Below, one piece after another: positions 15,957 through 23,020 of a stretch of DNA of 44,570 nucleotides. How positions within the stretch are numbered: position 1 is the first letter of the stretch; the number at the start of each line of letters is the position of its first letter. Origin of the DNA: Microcaldota archaeon. GTDB lineage: Archaea > Micrarchaeota > Micrarchaeia > CABMEP01. A program made the position numbers and the translations under genes. The notes under the pieces were generated by a model. It saw only the letters and a program-made list of their open reading frames with translations, did not search any database and was not told the DNA's origin. Location of the stretch: positions 1-44,570 of the forward strand of contig JAOAKO010000005.1 in assembly GCA_026413625.1 (NCBI GenBank). The letters are read 5' to 3'.

Positions 15957-16910
15957 ATGGCTAAAGGAAAAAGGCAAGATGGAAAAATTGGCAAGGTAAA
16001 AAAGATTGTGCATTCGGTTAAGGAAAAAATAAAAGAAAGGATAGGATTTCCTTACATTTTGCTTTTTTCTATTGTCGCTATAATAATAGGCCTATTTGTT
16101 CTTGGAATCAAAATTCCATTTGGAGAAGAAAATTCTTCGATAGTTGACAGCAAAATCGTCAAATTTCTAAATCTCTATTACGGCATGATAAACATAACTG
16201 TAAATAACAAAACACTTGAAAATGGAGTATGGAAGATAAATATAAACGGGTACACAAGCGACGGAATAGTCAATTTTGACATACAAATGAATGCGAATGA
16301 TTTTACAATCACAAAAATAAGTCAAAACTTAGTGATACCTTCAAAGCCTACCACTATAAGAGAAATTGGACGTGAAATCGGATGCAGTGTGGGTGGTAAA
16401 AAGACTGTTGACATATACATAGACCCATACGACCCCTGGTCTATAAGATATGACGGTGAGATTGATAATTTCTTATCTAAATTCAGCGATTCAATACGCC
16501 CTACATATAGGATTCTGTCTACTTATACATACAAGTACGTATACCAAGATCCGAATTCAAACGCATATTTGGCGCTGCTGTACTACGAATGTACCAAAAA
16601 CGAAGATTACTTTAAAACCTTCAAGTCTTGCGTCATAAGCAAATATGGCGAAAAGAAAGATTTTCTCACCGATGCGGAGCTGAAAGAATGCGTAAGGCAG
16701 TCAAATGGAAAAGTGGAGAATATTGAAAAATGCGTAGCTGACAGCTATCCAATGGGTGAATTAAGAACGGACCAGCGATTTGCAGAAACTTTTATAGGCA
16801 CCGCAACAACTCCAATGTATGTAGTGGATTGCAAGTATGTAATTTATCCCCTCTACATGGAAAATGCGTTTTGCTATCTTTACCCTGAGATAGAAAAATG
16901 CAAGGAGTGA
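15957..16910 (+). CDS. Membrane-anchored DsbA-like protein lacking both catalytic cysteines
   Basis: The start is placed at ATG 15957, preceded by aggtgagaat; the longer ORF start lies inside the previous gene. A basic N-terminus and one anchor (residues about 30-52, YILLFSIVAIIIGLFVLGI) lead to an extracytoplasmic region. Its first part (about 60-145) is of unknown type. The second part is thioredoxin/DsbA-like: VDIYIDPYDPWSIRYDGEI aligns with the usual DPYCPWC active site, with Cys replaced by Asp and Ser. A likely cis-proline loop (GTATTPMYVV) is retained. Several other cysteines could form structural disulfides. The protein is probably not an oxidoreductase and may be a binding or chaperone-like relative. 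Confidence 0.7.
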   Translation: MAKGKRQDGKIGKVKKIVHSVKEKIKERIGFPYILLFSIVAIIIGLFVLGIKIPFGEENSSIVDSKIVKFLNLYYGMINITVNNKTLENGVWKININGYTSDGIVNFDIQMNANDFTITKISQNLVIPSKPTTIREIGREIGCSVGGKKTVDIYIDPYDPWSIRYDGEIDNFLSKFSDSIRPTYRILSTYTYKYVYQDPNSNAYLALLYYECTKNEDYFKTFKSCVISKYGEKKDFLTDAELKECVRQSNGKVENIEKCVADSYPMGELRTDQRFAETFIGTATTPMYVVDCKYVIYPLYMENAFCYLYPEIEKCKE

Positions 16911-16925
16911 ATTCTTTTTTTAATT

Positions 16926-17618
16926 TCATTTCTTTACATGGACAAAAAGATGATTCAAATCGTAAGGCGAAAGCTCCACTTCCTGAAGAATTTCAAATCC
17001 ATATTCTTTAAGCTCTTTTACAGATTCCTTATAAACCTCTTTTGAGCTTTTAGTAACGTCAATAGATTGCGATTTTATGCATATGAATCCTTCTCCGCCA
17101 TCCTTAAGGAACATGTCTGAATTCAGTTTAAATATCCTTATCTGGTCTGGCTGCGCAACATCTTGATATATGAAATCGACCTTTCCTTCGATATACTTCT
17201 TGAATTCCTGCGGCTTTCTTGCGTCTCCAAGAATTGGAATCATATTGTCTCTTACTTCGCAGACAGAAATGAGATCCCTTAAAGGCCTTTCTGAAAATTC
17301 AACGCAGTAGATTATTCCATTTTTACCTATTATGTCTGAAATGTGCGAACATGTAGTGCCGCTTGCCGCTCCCAGATATAAAATCGAATCTCCTTTTTTT
17401 ATTCCGCTTGACTTAAGGCCTTTTTTGATTGCTCCTGCAAGCTTTGATCTGAATGGATCCCAAAGCCTGTATTCCTTGTCGTCAACGTCTATAAGCCTCT
17501 CACCATAAACGGTATTTCCGGGATATGCGTTAAGGGTTGCTAATTTATCATCTATTTTGAATATACCTGGAAATATCTGCAACAGATCGTGCTGCGAGCG
17601 CCTTTCTTTTTTAGTCAT
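16926..17618 (-). CDS. flpA: Fibrillarin-like rRNA/tRNA 2'-O-methyltransferase
   Basis: The 230-aa protein is the catalytic subunit of the C/D box ribonucleoprotein, transferring methyl groups from S-adenosylmethionine to the ribose 2'-OH of guide-selected sites in rRNA and tRNA. It has the family N-terminus (GIFKIDDKLATLNAYPGNTVYGERL), WDPFRSKLAGAI, the SAM-binding loop YLGAASGTTCSHISDI, and YQDVAQPDQIRIF. Length is typical. Its partners Nop5 and L7Ae are not in this window, but a candidate C/D sRNA is (22899-22974). Upstream, tttaaaac and a 19-nt element lie within about 40 nt of the ATG. Confidence 0.96.
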   Translation of the reverse strand: MTKKERRSQHDLLQIFPGIFKIDDKLATLNAYPGNTVYGERLIDVDDKEYRLWDPFRSKLAGAIKKGLKSSGIKKGDSILYLGAASGTTCSHISDIIGKNGIIYCVEFSERPLRDLISVCEVRDNMIPILGDARKPQEFKKYIEGKVDFIYQDVAQPDQIRIFKLNSDMFLKDGGEGFICIKSQSIDVTKSSKEVYKESVKELKEYGFEILQEVELSPYDLNHLFVHVKK

Positions 17619-17622
17619 AAAA

Positions 17623-17641
17623 ATAGTTTCAACTATAGTTT
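17623..17641. repeat. 19-nt element shared with the dac leader (copy 1)
   Basis: ATAGTTTCAACTATAGTTT on the plus strand is identical to 24096-24114. It contains the 10-bp palindrome AACTATAGTT and a direct repeat of ATAGTTT. Here it lies 4-23 nt upstream of the flpA ATG on the opposite strand, overlapping the expected transcription start. Confidence 0.6.
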
Positions 17642-17680
17642 TAAAAGCTTAATGACTTTCGGCTTTATTGAAAATATTGT

Positions 17681-17869
17681 TCAGCCGCGCATCCATGCCT
17701 GTTCCGCCTGCTCTAACTGCTCCTTTGTAAACTTTGGCTTTTCCTTGAAAATCCCTTCTGTAATCAAAGAGCCGAATTTTCTAATTCTGTTTCCTACGCT
17801 GGCGAAACCTCTCCTTATCGGCGCCTGCTCCGAAATCTGAACGCTTGATCTGAACTGAGTTTCTGTCAT
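17681..17869 (-). CDS. Small hypothetical protein (62 aa)
   Basis: I do not recognise it. It is supported as a gene by gaggcagataat before the ATG and an AT-rich TATA-like atttaaatatt further upstream. It is basic in the middle (RRGFASVGNRIRKFGSL) and ends in an amphipathic helix rich in Glu and Gln (KFTKEQLEQAEQAWMRG). There are no cysteines and no membrane segment. It sits between tRNA-Arg and flpA on the same strand and ends about 60 nt before the flpA start. Confidence 0.55.
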   Translation of the reverse strand: MTETQFRSSVQISEQAPIRRGFASVGNRIRKFGSLITEGIFKEKPKFTKEQLEQAEQAWMRG

Positions 17870-17939
17870 ATTATCTGCCTCGAATATAATTATAGAATAA
17901 TATTTAAATACCTATCGAAAGATTAGAAGATTCGGCAAG

Positions 17940-18043
17940 CGCCCCCGGAGGGATTTGAACCCTCGACCTACTGCTTTCTTCGAAACACCCCATAAAAATG
18001 TTCTTAGGAGGCAGTCGCTCTATCCAAGCTGAGCTACAGGGGC
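17940..18043 (-). tRNA. tRNA-Arg (CCT) with about 29-nt intron
   Basis: The acceptor stem is GCCCCTG with CGGGGGC and discriminator G. The D arm is GCTC...GAGC and the T arm GAGGG-TTCAAAT-CCCTC. The anticodon stem is ACTGC/GCAGT with 5' loop CTCCTA, so the anticodon is CCT (Arg, AGG codons). The total length is 104 nt against 75 for the mature form, giving a 29-nt intron at the 37/38 position. The intron has a possible internal helix (AACAT with GTGTT). I could not draw a perfect bulge-helix-bulge, so the exact splice sites are less certain than for tRNA-Tyr. A TATA-like catatatctt precedes the gene. Confidence 0.88.
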
Positions 18044-18096
18044 ACATATAAGATATATGAAAAAAGAATTAAAAATAAGACTGAAACCGCCATGTC

Positions 18097-18567
18097 TCAG
18101 AACCAGTTCCATGGGAGTAGCTTTTTCCATTTGCTTTTGTTTTCTATCTTTTTCTCGTGCTTTTCGCCTTCGCTTCTTGCTTCTTGAAACTCTATTTTAT
18201 TTTGTATTGTGTCCAATCTTGCCTTTGAATGACGCTCAAGATTGCCTATCCTCTCATTAAGGCTTGCCTGCATTGCTGAAAGATCTTCCAATTTTTTGAT
18301 GATTTGCAAATTCTGCCTGTCTAGCGAAGAGAATGAGCTGTTGAGATAGTTGATTTTACTTGAAATATGGGAATATACACCTGCGATGTATCCGAATGTG
18401 AATGCAAACGCTATGGCTGCAGAGCCTCGGACTAGCACTTTCCTTGGATTGTTCGCTATGTATTTGGATGAACTTTCTATAATCTCTTCAGTCGCAACCT
18501 TAAACTTCGAATAGATGTCGCTTACCTTGCCTCTTGGTTGTGAATTAACGGGTTTAAACTCTTGCAT
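18097..18567 (-). CDS. Membrane-anchored coiled-coil protein, unknown
   Basis: The 156-aa protein is not a recognised family. A polar N-terminus is followed by one hydrophobic segment (about 48-68, VRGSAAIAFAFTFGYIAGVY). A coiled coil comes next (about 70-125, with LNSSFSSLDRQNLQIIKKLEDL and LNERIGNLERHSKARLDTI). The tail is basic and ends KWKKLLPWNWF. A TATA-like atttatatac lies about 25 nt upstream of the ATG. It follows iscU on the same strand but seems to have its own promoter. Confidence 0.65.
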   Translation of the reverse strand: MQEFKPVNSQPRGKVSDIYSKFKVATEEIIESSSKYIANNPRKVLVRGSAAIAFAFTFGYIAGVYSHISSKINYLNSSFSSLDRQNLQIIKKLEDLSAMQASLNERIGNLERHSKARLDTIQNKIEFQEARSEGEKHEKKIENKSKWKKLLPWNWF

Positions 18568-18601
18568 AAGGAATTGACAAATTCATAGTATATAAATCTT
18601 A

Positions 18602-19033
18602 TTATTTCTTTAGATTCCTTTTTAAGTAGTTTTCAATCGCATTTTTCAACGCCTGCTGCGCGAGAACAGAACAGTGCATCTTGATTGCTGGAAGGCCACC
18701 TAGCTTTTCGGCTACTTGCTTGTTTGTAATTTTCAATGCCTCGTCCAATGTCTTTCCTTTGGCCATATCTGTAACCATACTGCTAGTTGCGATTGCCGCT
18801 GCGCATCCAAGCGTCTTGAACTTTATGTCCTTGATTCTGTTTTTTTCTATCTTAAGATACAGATACATCACATCTCCGCATACGGCATTCCCTGCCTCGC
18901 CGACTGAATCCGCATCTTCAATCTCTCCCATATTATGCGGGTTCATAAAGTGTTCCATTACTTTTTGCGTATAAAGAGAAGAATTTGTTAAGCTACTTGA
19001 ATTCTTCACAGTTTTTTTGCTTCTTTTTGCCAT
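18602..19033 (-). CDS. iscU: Iron-sulfur cluster scaffold protein IscU/NifU-like
   Basis: The start is ATG 19033, preceded by ggtgagaat; the longer ORF overlaps iscS. The 143-aa protein is the scaffold on which Fe-S clusters are built. After a short Lys/Ser-rich N-terminal extension, it carries the three conserved cysteines: GNAVCGD, TLGCAAAIATSS and KMHCSVLA. The usual LPPVK motif recognised by chaperones is changed to LPAIK. The gene starts 13 nt after iscS ends, so the sulfur donor and the scaffold are translated from one transcript. Confidence 0.95.
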   Translation of the reverse strand: MAKRSKKTVKNSSSLTNSSLYTQKVMEHFMNPHNMGEIEDADSVGEAGNAVCGDVMYLYLKIEKNRIKDIKFKTLGCAAAIATSSMVTDMAKGKTLDEALKITNKQVAEKLGGLPAIKMHCSVLAQQALKNAIENYLKRNLKK

Positions 19034-19046
19034 ATTCTCACCGTTA

Positions 19047-20219
19047 TTAGTATGTGGTAACCCCTTCAATTTTGGGAGTAATCTCCCTTATTTTCTTTAC
19101 TGAGATTTGAATCGCCTTTATTATATAATCGACTTCCTTTTCTGTTGTTTTGTAGCCCAATGTTATCCTAAGCGAGCCGTGCGCCTTGACCGGATCTGGA
19201 TCAAGAGCAAGAAGAACGTGAGAGGGAGAAAGATTGTGGGAAGAGCATGCAGAACCTGTTGAAGCGGAAATCCCCATCGAATCTAGCATAAGAAGAAGCG
19301 CTTCCCCCTCCACTCCCACGAATCCGAAATTAACGTTGTTTGCAAGCCTATTTTTGGGATGGCCGTTTAATCTCGAACCTGGAACGGAAGAGAGAATGGA
19401 ATCGATTATTCTGTCCCTCAGTTTTTCCAATCTCCTTTTTTCTCTTTCCATTTCTTTATTTGCAATTTCCGCAGCCTTAGCAAACCCTACTATGCCCGCT
19501 ACATTTTCAGTCCCTGCTCTTTTGTTGAATTCATGCGGGCCTCCTGTAAACAATGGCTTGATTTCTAATCCCTTTCTTACATATAATGCGCCTACTCCTT
19601 TCGGACCCCCTATTTTATGGGAAGAAACAGAAAGAAGATCTATATTCATTCTTTTCACATCTATTGGCAAGTGGCAGAATGTCTGAACCGCATCTACGTG
19701 AAATGGGACACTATGCTTCTTAGCTGTCTTTCCTATTTCACCTATTGGTTGGATGGTTCCGATTTCGTTATTTGCATGCATCACTGAAATAAGAATTGTT
19801 TTTTTGGTAATTGCTCTTTCTATTTCTTTCGGATCAACCTCCCCGTATTTATTCACTGGAATTATTGTCACATCAAATCCTTCCTTTTCAAGATCCTTAA
19901 CCGTATTAAGGACAGCGTGATGTTCTACTGCGGAAGTTATAATGTGATTGCCATTTTTCTGATTCGAACTTGCAATCCCCCTTATTGCAAGGTTATCGCT
20001 TTCTGTCCCTCCAGAGGTAAAGATTATTTCTTCTGGAGAGGCATTAATTATGTCTGCAATTATTTTTCTTGAATTCTTTATTGCATCGGCAGCAATCCTT
20101 CCGTCTGCATGAAGAGAAGACGGATTGCCGAAATGTTTATCAAAATATGGCGACATGGCCCTGATTGCTTCCTTCCTGACCGGTGTCGTTGCTGCATAAT
20201 CAGCATAAATTCTTCGCAT
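19047..20219 (-). CDS. iscS: Cysteine desulfurase IscS/NifS
   Basis: This PLP enzyme removes sulfur from cysteine and passes it as persulfide to IscU. The 390-aa sequence has every hallmark: MRRIYADYAATTPV start, VEHHAVLNT (PLP-stacking His), HANNEIGTIQP, HVDAVQTFCHLP, the PLP lysine in SVSSHKIGGPKG, RAGTENVAG, and the active-site loop STGSACSSHNL with the catalytic cysteine. The start has aaggtgaaaca, overlapping the stop of the regulator gene upstream, showing tight coupling. The second copy at 27628-28806 lacks several of these residues, so this one is the functional enzyme. Confidence 0.97.
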   Translation of the reverse strand: MRRIYADYAATTPVRKEAIRAMSPYFDKHFGNPSSLHADGRIAADAIKNSRKIIADIINASPEEIIFTSGGTESDNLAIRGIASSNQKNGNHIITSAVEHHAVLNTVKDLEKEGFDVTIIPVNKYGEVDPKEIERAITKKTILISVMHANNEIGTIQPIGEIGKTAKKHSVPFHVDAVQTFCHLPIDVKRMNIDLLSVSSHKIGGPKGVGALYVRKGLEIKPLFTGGPHEFNKRAGTENVAGIVGFAKAAEIANKEMEREKRRLEKLRDRIIDSILSSVPGSRLNGHPKNRLANNVNFGFVGVEGEALLLMLDSMGISASTGSACSSHNLSPSHVLLALDPDPVKAHGSLRITLGYKTTEKEVDYIIKAIQISVKKIREITPKIEGVTTY

Positions 20220-20223
20220 TGTT

Positions 20224-20583
20224 TCACCTTCTTATTTTATCAGCTAAGCAAGACTCGCAAACGCTAGATGGAACTTCTTCGATTATTTTATGGCTCCTGC
20301 AGATGTATCCATTAATTCTGAAATGAAAACAAAGATCGCAAACGTTTTCATTGAATGGCTTATTTACATCGTATTTCTCTGAAATGTATTTTGAAATAAG
20401 CTCTTCCAATTTCTTCTTGTGTTTTCCTCTCTTTTGTTTCAAGTATTGCGAAACGGCTGCCTCTGAGACGTTCATTATTTTTGATATTTCTCTTTGCGAG
20501 TAACCTTTATATAGAAGAAATCTTGACGTTTCCTTCCTTATTGTCGGCAGTAGTTCGTTTACCATAAATTCGCATGGTATCAT
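20224..20583 (-). CDS. HTH transcriptional regulator with C-terminal Cys cluster (candidate Fe-S regulator)
   Basis: The 119-aa protein starts MIPCEFMVNELLPTIRKE, a pattern I associate with the archaeal COG2522-type XRE regulators. The helix-turn-helix follows (GYSQREISKIMNVSEAAVSQYLKQKRG, about 28-55). The C-terminus carries CDLC, one further Cys (GYIC) and CESC; with the N-terminal PCE there are six cysteines. These could ligate an Fe-S cluster or zinc. It is the first gene of the iscS-iscU operon, 4 nt from iscS, so cluster sensing and control of its own operon is a reasonable inference. The first ATG is kept because the conserved PCE motif lies directly after it. Confidence 0.8.
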   Translation of the reverse strand: MIPCEFMVNELLPTIRKETSRFLLYKGYSQREISKIMNVSEAAVSQYLKQKRGKHKKKLEELISKYISEKYDVNKPFNENVCDLCFHFRINGYICRSHKIIEEVPSSVCESCLADKIRR

Positions 20584-20599
20584 AGAATAACTTTACACT

Positions 20600-20613
20600 G
20601 TTAAGTTTTTAAC
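20600..20613. promoter_or_regulatory. Inverted repeat at the isc operon promoter (candidate operator)
   Basis: GTTAA-GTTT-TTAAC is a perfect 5-bp inverted repeat overlapping the AT-rich TATA position about 20-30 nt upstream of the regulator ATG. A further GTTAA half lies at about 20623. Location over the promoter of a regulator-first operon suggests autoregulation; the repeat is short, so chance is possible. Confidence 0.4.
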
Positions 20614-20668
20614 TCTTGTGTTGTTAACCCGGGAAAAGCGTTTTAAAGAATTCGGCAAAATATAGCTT

Positions 20669-21241
20669 ATGGCAAAATTAGAGCTTGGATTAATTCAAAT
20701 ATTCTATGGCGATGGAAGAGGGAAAACAAGCGCGGCGATAGGAACTGCAATCAGAGCGGCCGGCCACGGACTTAATGTGGCGGTTATACAATTTTTGAAA
20801 GACGGGAGCATAAGCGGCGAATACAACTATCTTAAAAAACACAAGATAAAGATACTCCAGCTTGGGCCTTCAGCAGGCAAAAAATACGACAAAATGGTTA
20901 AAGAAGGTAAGGCAAGACTGATAAAAGAATACTTTACATACGACAGAAAAATAATAGAAAATTCAAAAAAAGGGCTGACGCTTGCTGAAAAATTGATTTC
21001 ATCAGGAAAATATGACCTGGTTGTTCTTGACGAAGTGAACACCGCCGCCGCATTCGGACATTTTTCATATGATGACATAATAAGGGTTTTGAAAAAGAAG
21101 CACGAAAAGACAGAAGTGATCATGACGGGGTTCAAGCCTGATGAAAGACTTATAGAGATGGCGGATCTGGTGAGCGAAGTTAAAAAAATAAAGCATCCGT
21201 TTGACAGAGGAATCCTTGCAAGATGGGGAGTGGACTACTGA
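20669..21241 (+). CDS. cobO: Corrinoid adenosyltransferase, CobO/CobA type
   Basis: The 190-aa enzyme transfers adenosyl from ATP to reduced corrinoids, giving the cofactor adenosylcobalamin. Features are the modified P-loop IFYGDGRGKTSAAIGTAIRAAG at the N-terminus, VAVIQFLKDG, the YDLVVLDEVNTAAAFG Walker-B-like segment, and the C-terminal ARWGVDY found in the family. No other cobalamin biosynthesis gene is visible, so the protein probably adenylates salvaged corrinoids. A B12-dependent ribonucleotide reductase at 25493-27595 would use the product. It is divergent from the isc regulator. Confidence 0.95.
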   Translation: MAKLELGLIQIFYGDGRGKTSAAIGTAIRAAGHGLNVAVIQFLKDGSISGEYNYLKKHKIKILQLGPSAGKKYDKMVKEGKARLIKEYFTYDRKIIENSKKGLTLAEKLISSGKYDLVVLDEVNTAAAFGHFSYDDIIRVLKKKHEKTEVIMTGFKPDERLIEMADLVSEVKKIKHPFDRGILARWGVDY

Positions 21242-21249
21242 TTCCTCAA

Positions 21250-22839
21250 CTAATCCTTAATTTGCGATAAGTTCTTTGCTATTCTTACAGATAGCGACAC
21301 TGTTTCTTCGAAAGCTGCGACCGCGTCAATGAACAATACTGTAGCGTATGTGCTAAACTTTTCCCTTGAAAGAACGTTTATCCTCATCTTGTGGCAATAT
21401 GAAATTAAATTGTCTATTTCCCTTCTTTTATTTGAAATCGCAATCACATCCTTCTTATTTATTTTCAAAAATTTAGATGTGAGATAATCTAATATTTCAT
21501 CGATCTTAAATTTAAGTTGCATTATATCTTCAATTGACTCCTTTGAAAATTCTAATCCATTCTCCTCAAGTTTGACGTTTATATGTCCATAATCATGCAT
21601 GATATCCGCAAGCCTCTCAATCTGGTTGGCAACTTTTGATAACACTACTATCTCCCTTGATTGGCTTGGTGTTAATTTTCTATTTGACAATTCGACTAAT
21701 GTAGAGGTTATCTTTGAATCCAAATAGTCGCTAAGCGCCTCCAATTTCTCTATTTGATTTATTTTTTCTGTATTCTTGTAAACCATCATCTCGGTCGATA
21801 TGTCAAGCATTTCCCTTGCTATCTCTATATGATTTACCAGCTCTAGCTTTAGATTCCTTATTGCAGTATCGGTATCGGCAGGTATCCTATCGAGATATTT
21901 GGGCTTGAATAGGATCTCCTTCTCTTTTGATTGCGTAAATGACTCAATCAGTCTTACAAAAAACGGAGCGAACAAAATAAATATAGTGGCTGCAAACACG
22001 TTAAAAATCGTATGCGCATTTGCAACAGTAGCTCCAGGATTTGGGCTTATAGAGCTTACAAAATCTATGAACGATGGAATAAACGGAAATATGAATATTA
22101 CGCCTGCAACATTGAAAAGAACATGGGCATAAGCGGTTCTTTTCGCAAATACGCCCATCTTACGGGATACCAACAACGCAGTCAATGTAGTTCCTATGTT
22201 GCTTCCCAATACCATCGGAATAGCAATATTAAAAGGCAGCAATCCCTCCATAGTAAGCAATACTAAAAGTGCGGTGACTGCGCTACTTGAATTTATTATT
22301 GCGGTCAGAATAAAACCAAACAATATTGCAAACTCTATATTACTTGCTGTCCTGATTATGTCTTTCACTATCGCCTCGTCCTGCAATCCTTTTGCTGTCG
22401 TTGAAACGATTGTAAGGCCGTAGAACAAAAGACCGAATAAAAATATCGACTTGCCTATAAGATTGTATTTTGGAACGAATGTAAGAATAAATCCGGCTAT
22501 CAAAAAGAAAGGCGCGAAGATCATGAAATTAAATGCCACAAGTTGCGCAGTTATGGTTGTTCCTATATTGCTGCCTGCAATAACTCCTATACTATGATAA
22601 AACGAAACCAAACCTGCGTCTACCAACGCGATTAGAATTGAGGTTGTTGCCGTGCTGGATTGCAAAAGAATCGTCGCAAAAATCCCTGTGAATAAAGCCT
22701 TGATGGGATGGTCTGTAAATCTCTGAATAAGGCCCTTAAGATTTTCCCTTGAAATTTTTAAGAGTTGCTCGCTGAGTTGCTCTATGCTATATATGAATAT
22801 TGCAATTCCTGCGAGAATACCTATCAATTCAAAGAGCAT
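21250..22839 (-). CDS. Na+/phosphate cotransporter family protein with PhoU-like domain
   Basis: The 529-aa protein matches the Na/Pi cotransporter II (NptA/YjbB) family. The membrane part (about 1-320) has two inverted halves, each with the signature repeat: LLQSSTATTSILIALVDAG and NSSSAVTALLVLLTMEG, each followed by a GSNIGTT motif (VIAGSNIGTTITAQ and VLGSNIGTTLTAL). The C-terminal 190 residues are a cytoplasmic PhoU-like helical bundle (EIAREMLDISTEMM, LSKVANQIERLADIMHDYG). The substrate is probably phosphate taken up or released with sodium. The ATG follows a TATA-like atttaaattat at about -29, so it is probably leaderless. It converges with cobO. Confidence 0.92.
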   Translation of the reverse strand: MLFELIGILAGIAIFIYSIEQLSEQLLKISRENLKGLIQRFTDHPIKALFTGIFATILLQSSTATTSILIALVDAGLVSFYHSIGVIAGSNIGTTITAQLVAFNFMIFAPFFLIAGFILTFVPKYNLIGKSIFLFGLLFYGLTIVSTTAKGLQDEAIVKDIIRTASNIEFAILFGFILTAIINSSSAVTALLVLLTMEGLLPFNIAIPMVLGSNIGTTLTALLVSRKMGVFAKRTAYAHVLFNVAGVIFIFPFIPSFIDFVSSISPNPGATVANAHTIFNVFAATIFILFAPFFVRLIESFTQSKEKEILFKPKYLDRIPADTDTAIRNLKLELVNHIEIAREMLDISTEMMVYKNTEKINQIEKLEALSDYLDSKITSTLVELSNRKLTPSQSREIVVLSKVANQIERLADIMHDYGHINVKLEENGLEFSKESIEDIMQLKFKIDEILDYLTSKFLKINKKDVIAISNKRREIDNLISYCHKMRINVLSREKFSTYATVLFIDAVAAFEETVSLSVRIAKNLSQIKD

Positions 22840-22898
22840 AGAACTAATTGGATGAGAAATAATTTAAATATTACAAACTACGGTTTCGCGAAAGAATA

Positions 22899-22974
22899 AA
22901 TCAGACCGCCAATCACTCGTCACCGCCCCGACGGATAGCCAGGACTCAGATTCATCCATTGTCATCATCTGATT
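22899..22974 (-). ncRNA. C/D box guide sRNA (candidate)
   Basis: Read on the minus strand, the gap between the Na/Pi gene and kae1 holds all four boxes in order. C box ATGATGA (22962-22968), a 12-nt spacer CAATGGATGAAT, D' box CTGA (22946-22949), a 22-nt linker, C' box GTGACGA (22917-22923), a 12-nt spacer GTGATTGGCGGT, D box CTGA (22901-22904). Both guide spacers are exactly 12 nt, the archaeal norm, and the ends AATCAG/CTGATT are complementary. It would direct FlpA to two RNA targets; I could not assign them. The symmetric caatttaaaattg at about 22990 could drive it and kae1 divergently. Confidence 0.8.
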
Positions 22975-23020
22975 AATTAAATCAGAAAACAATTTTAAAT
23001 TGCTCGGATTAAATTTAGTC

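Noticed and set aside
22899-22974. Assigning the C/D sRNA D guide to the conserved 16S ACCGCC..TCAC region near the decoding site
   Set aside because: The complement ACCGCCAATCAC differs from the commonly conserved ACCGCCCGTCAC at two adjacent positions and I cannot see this organism's rRNA, so no target is claimed.
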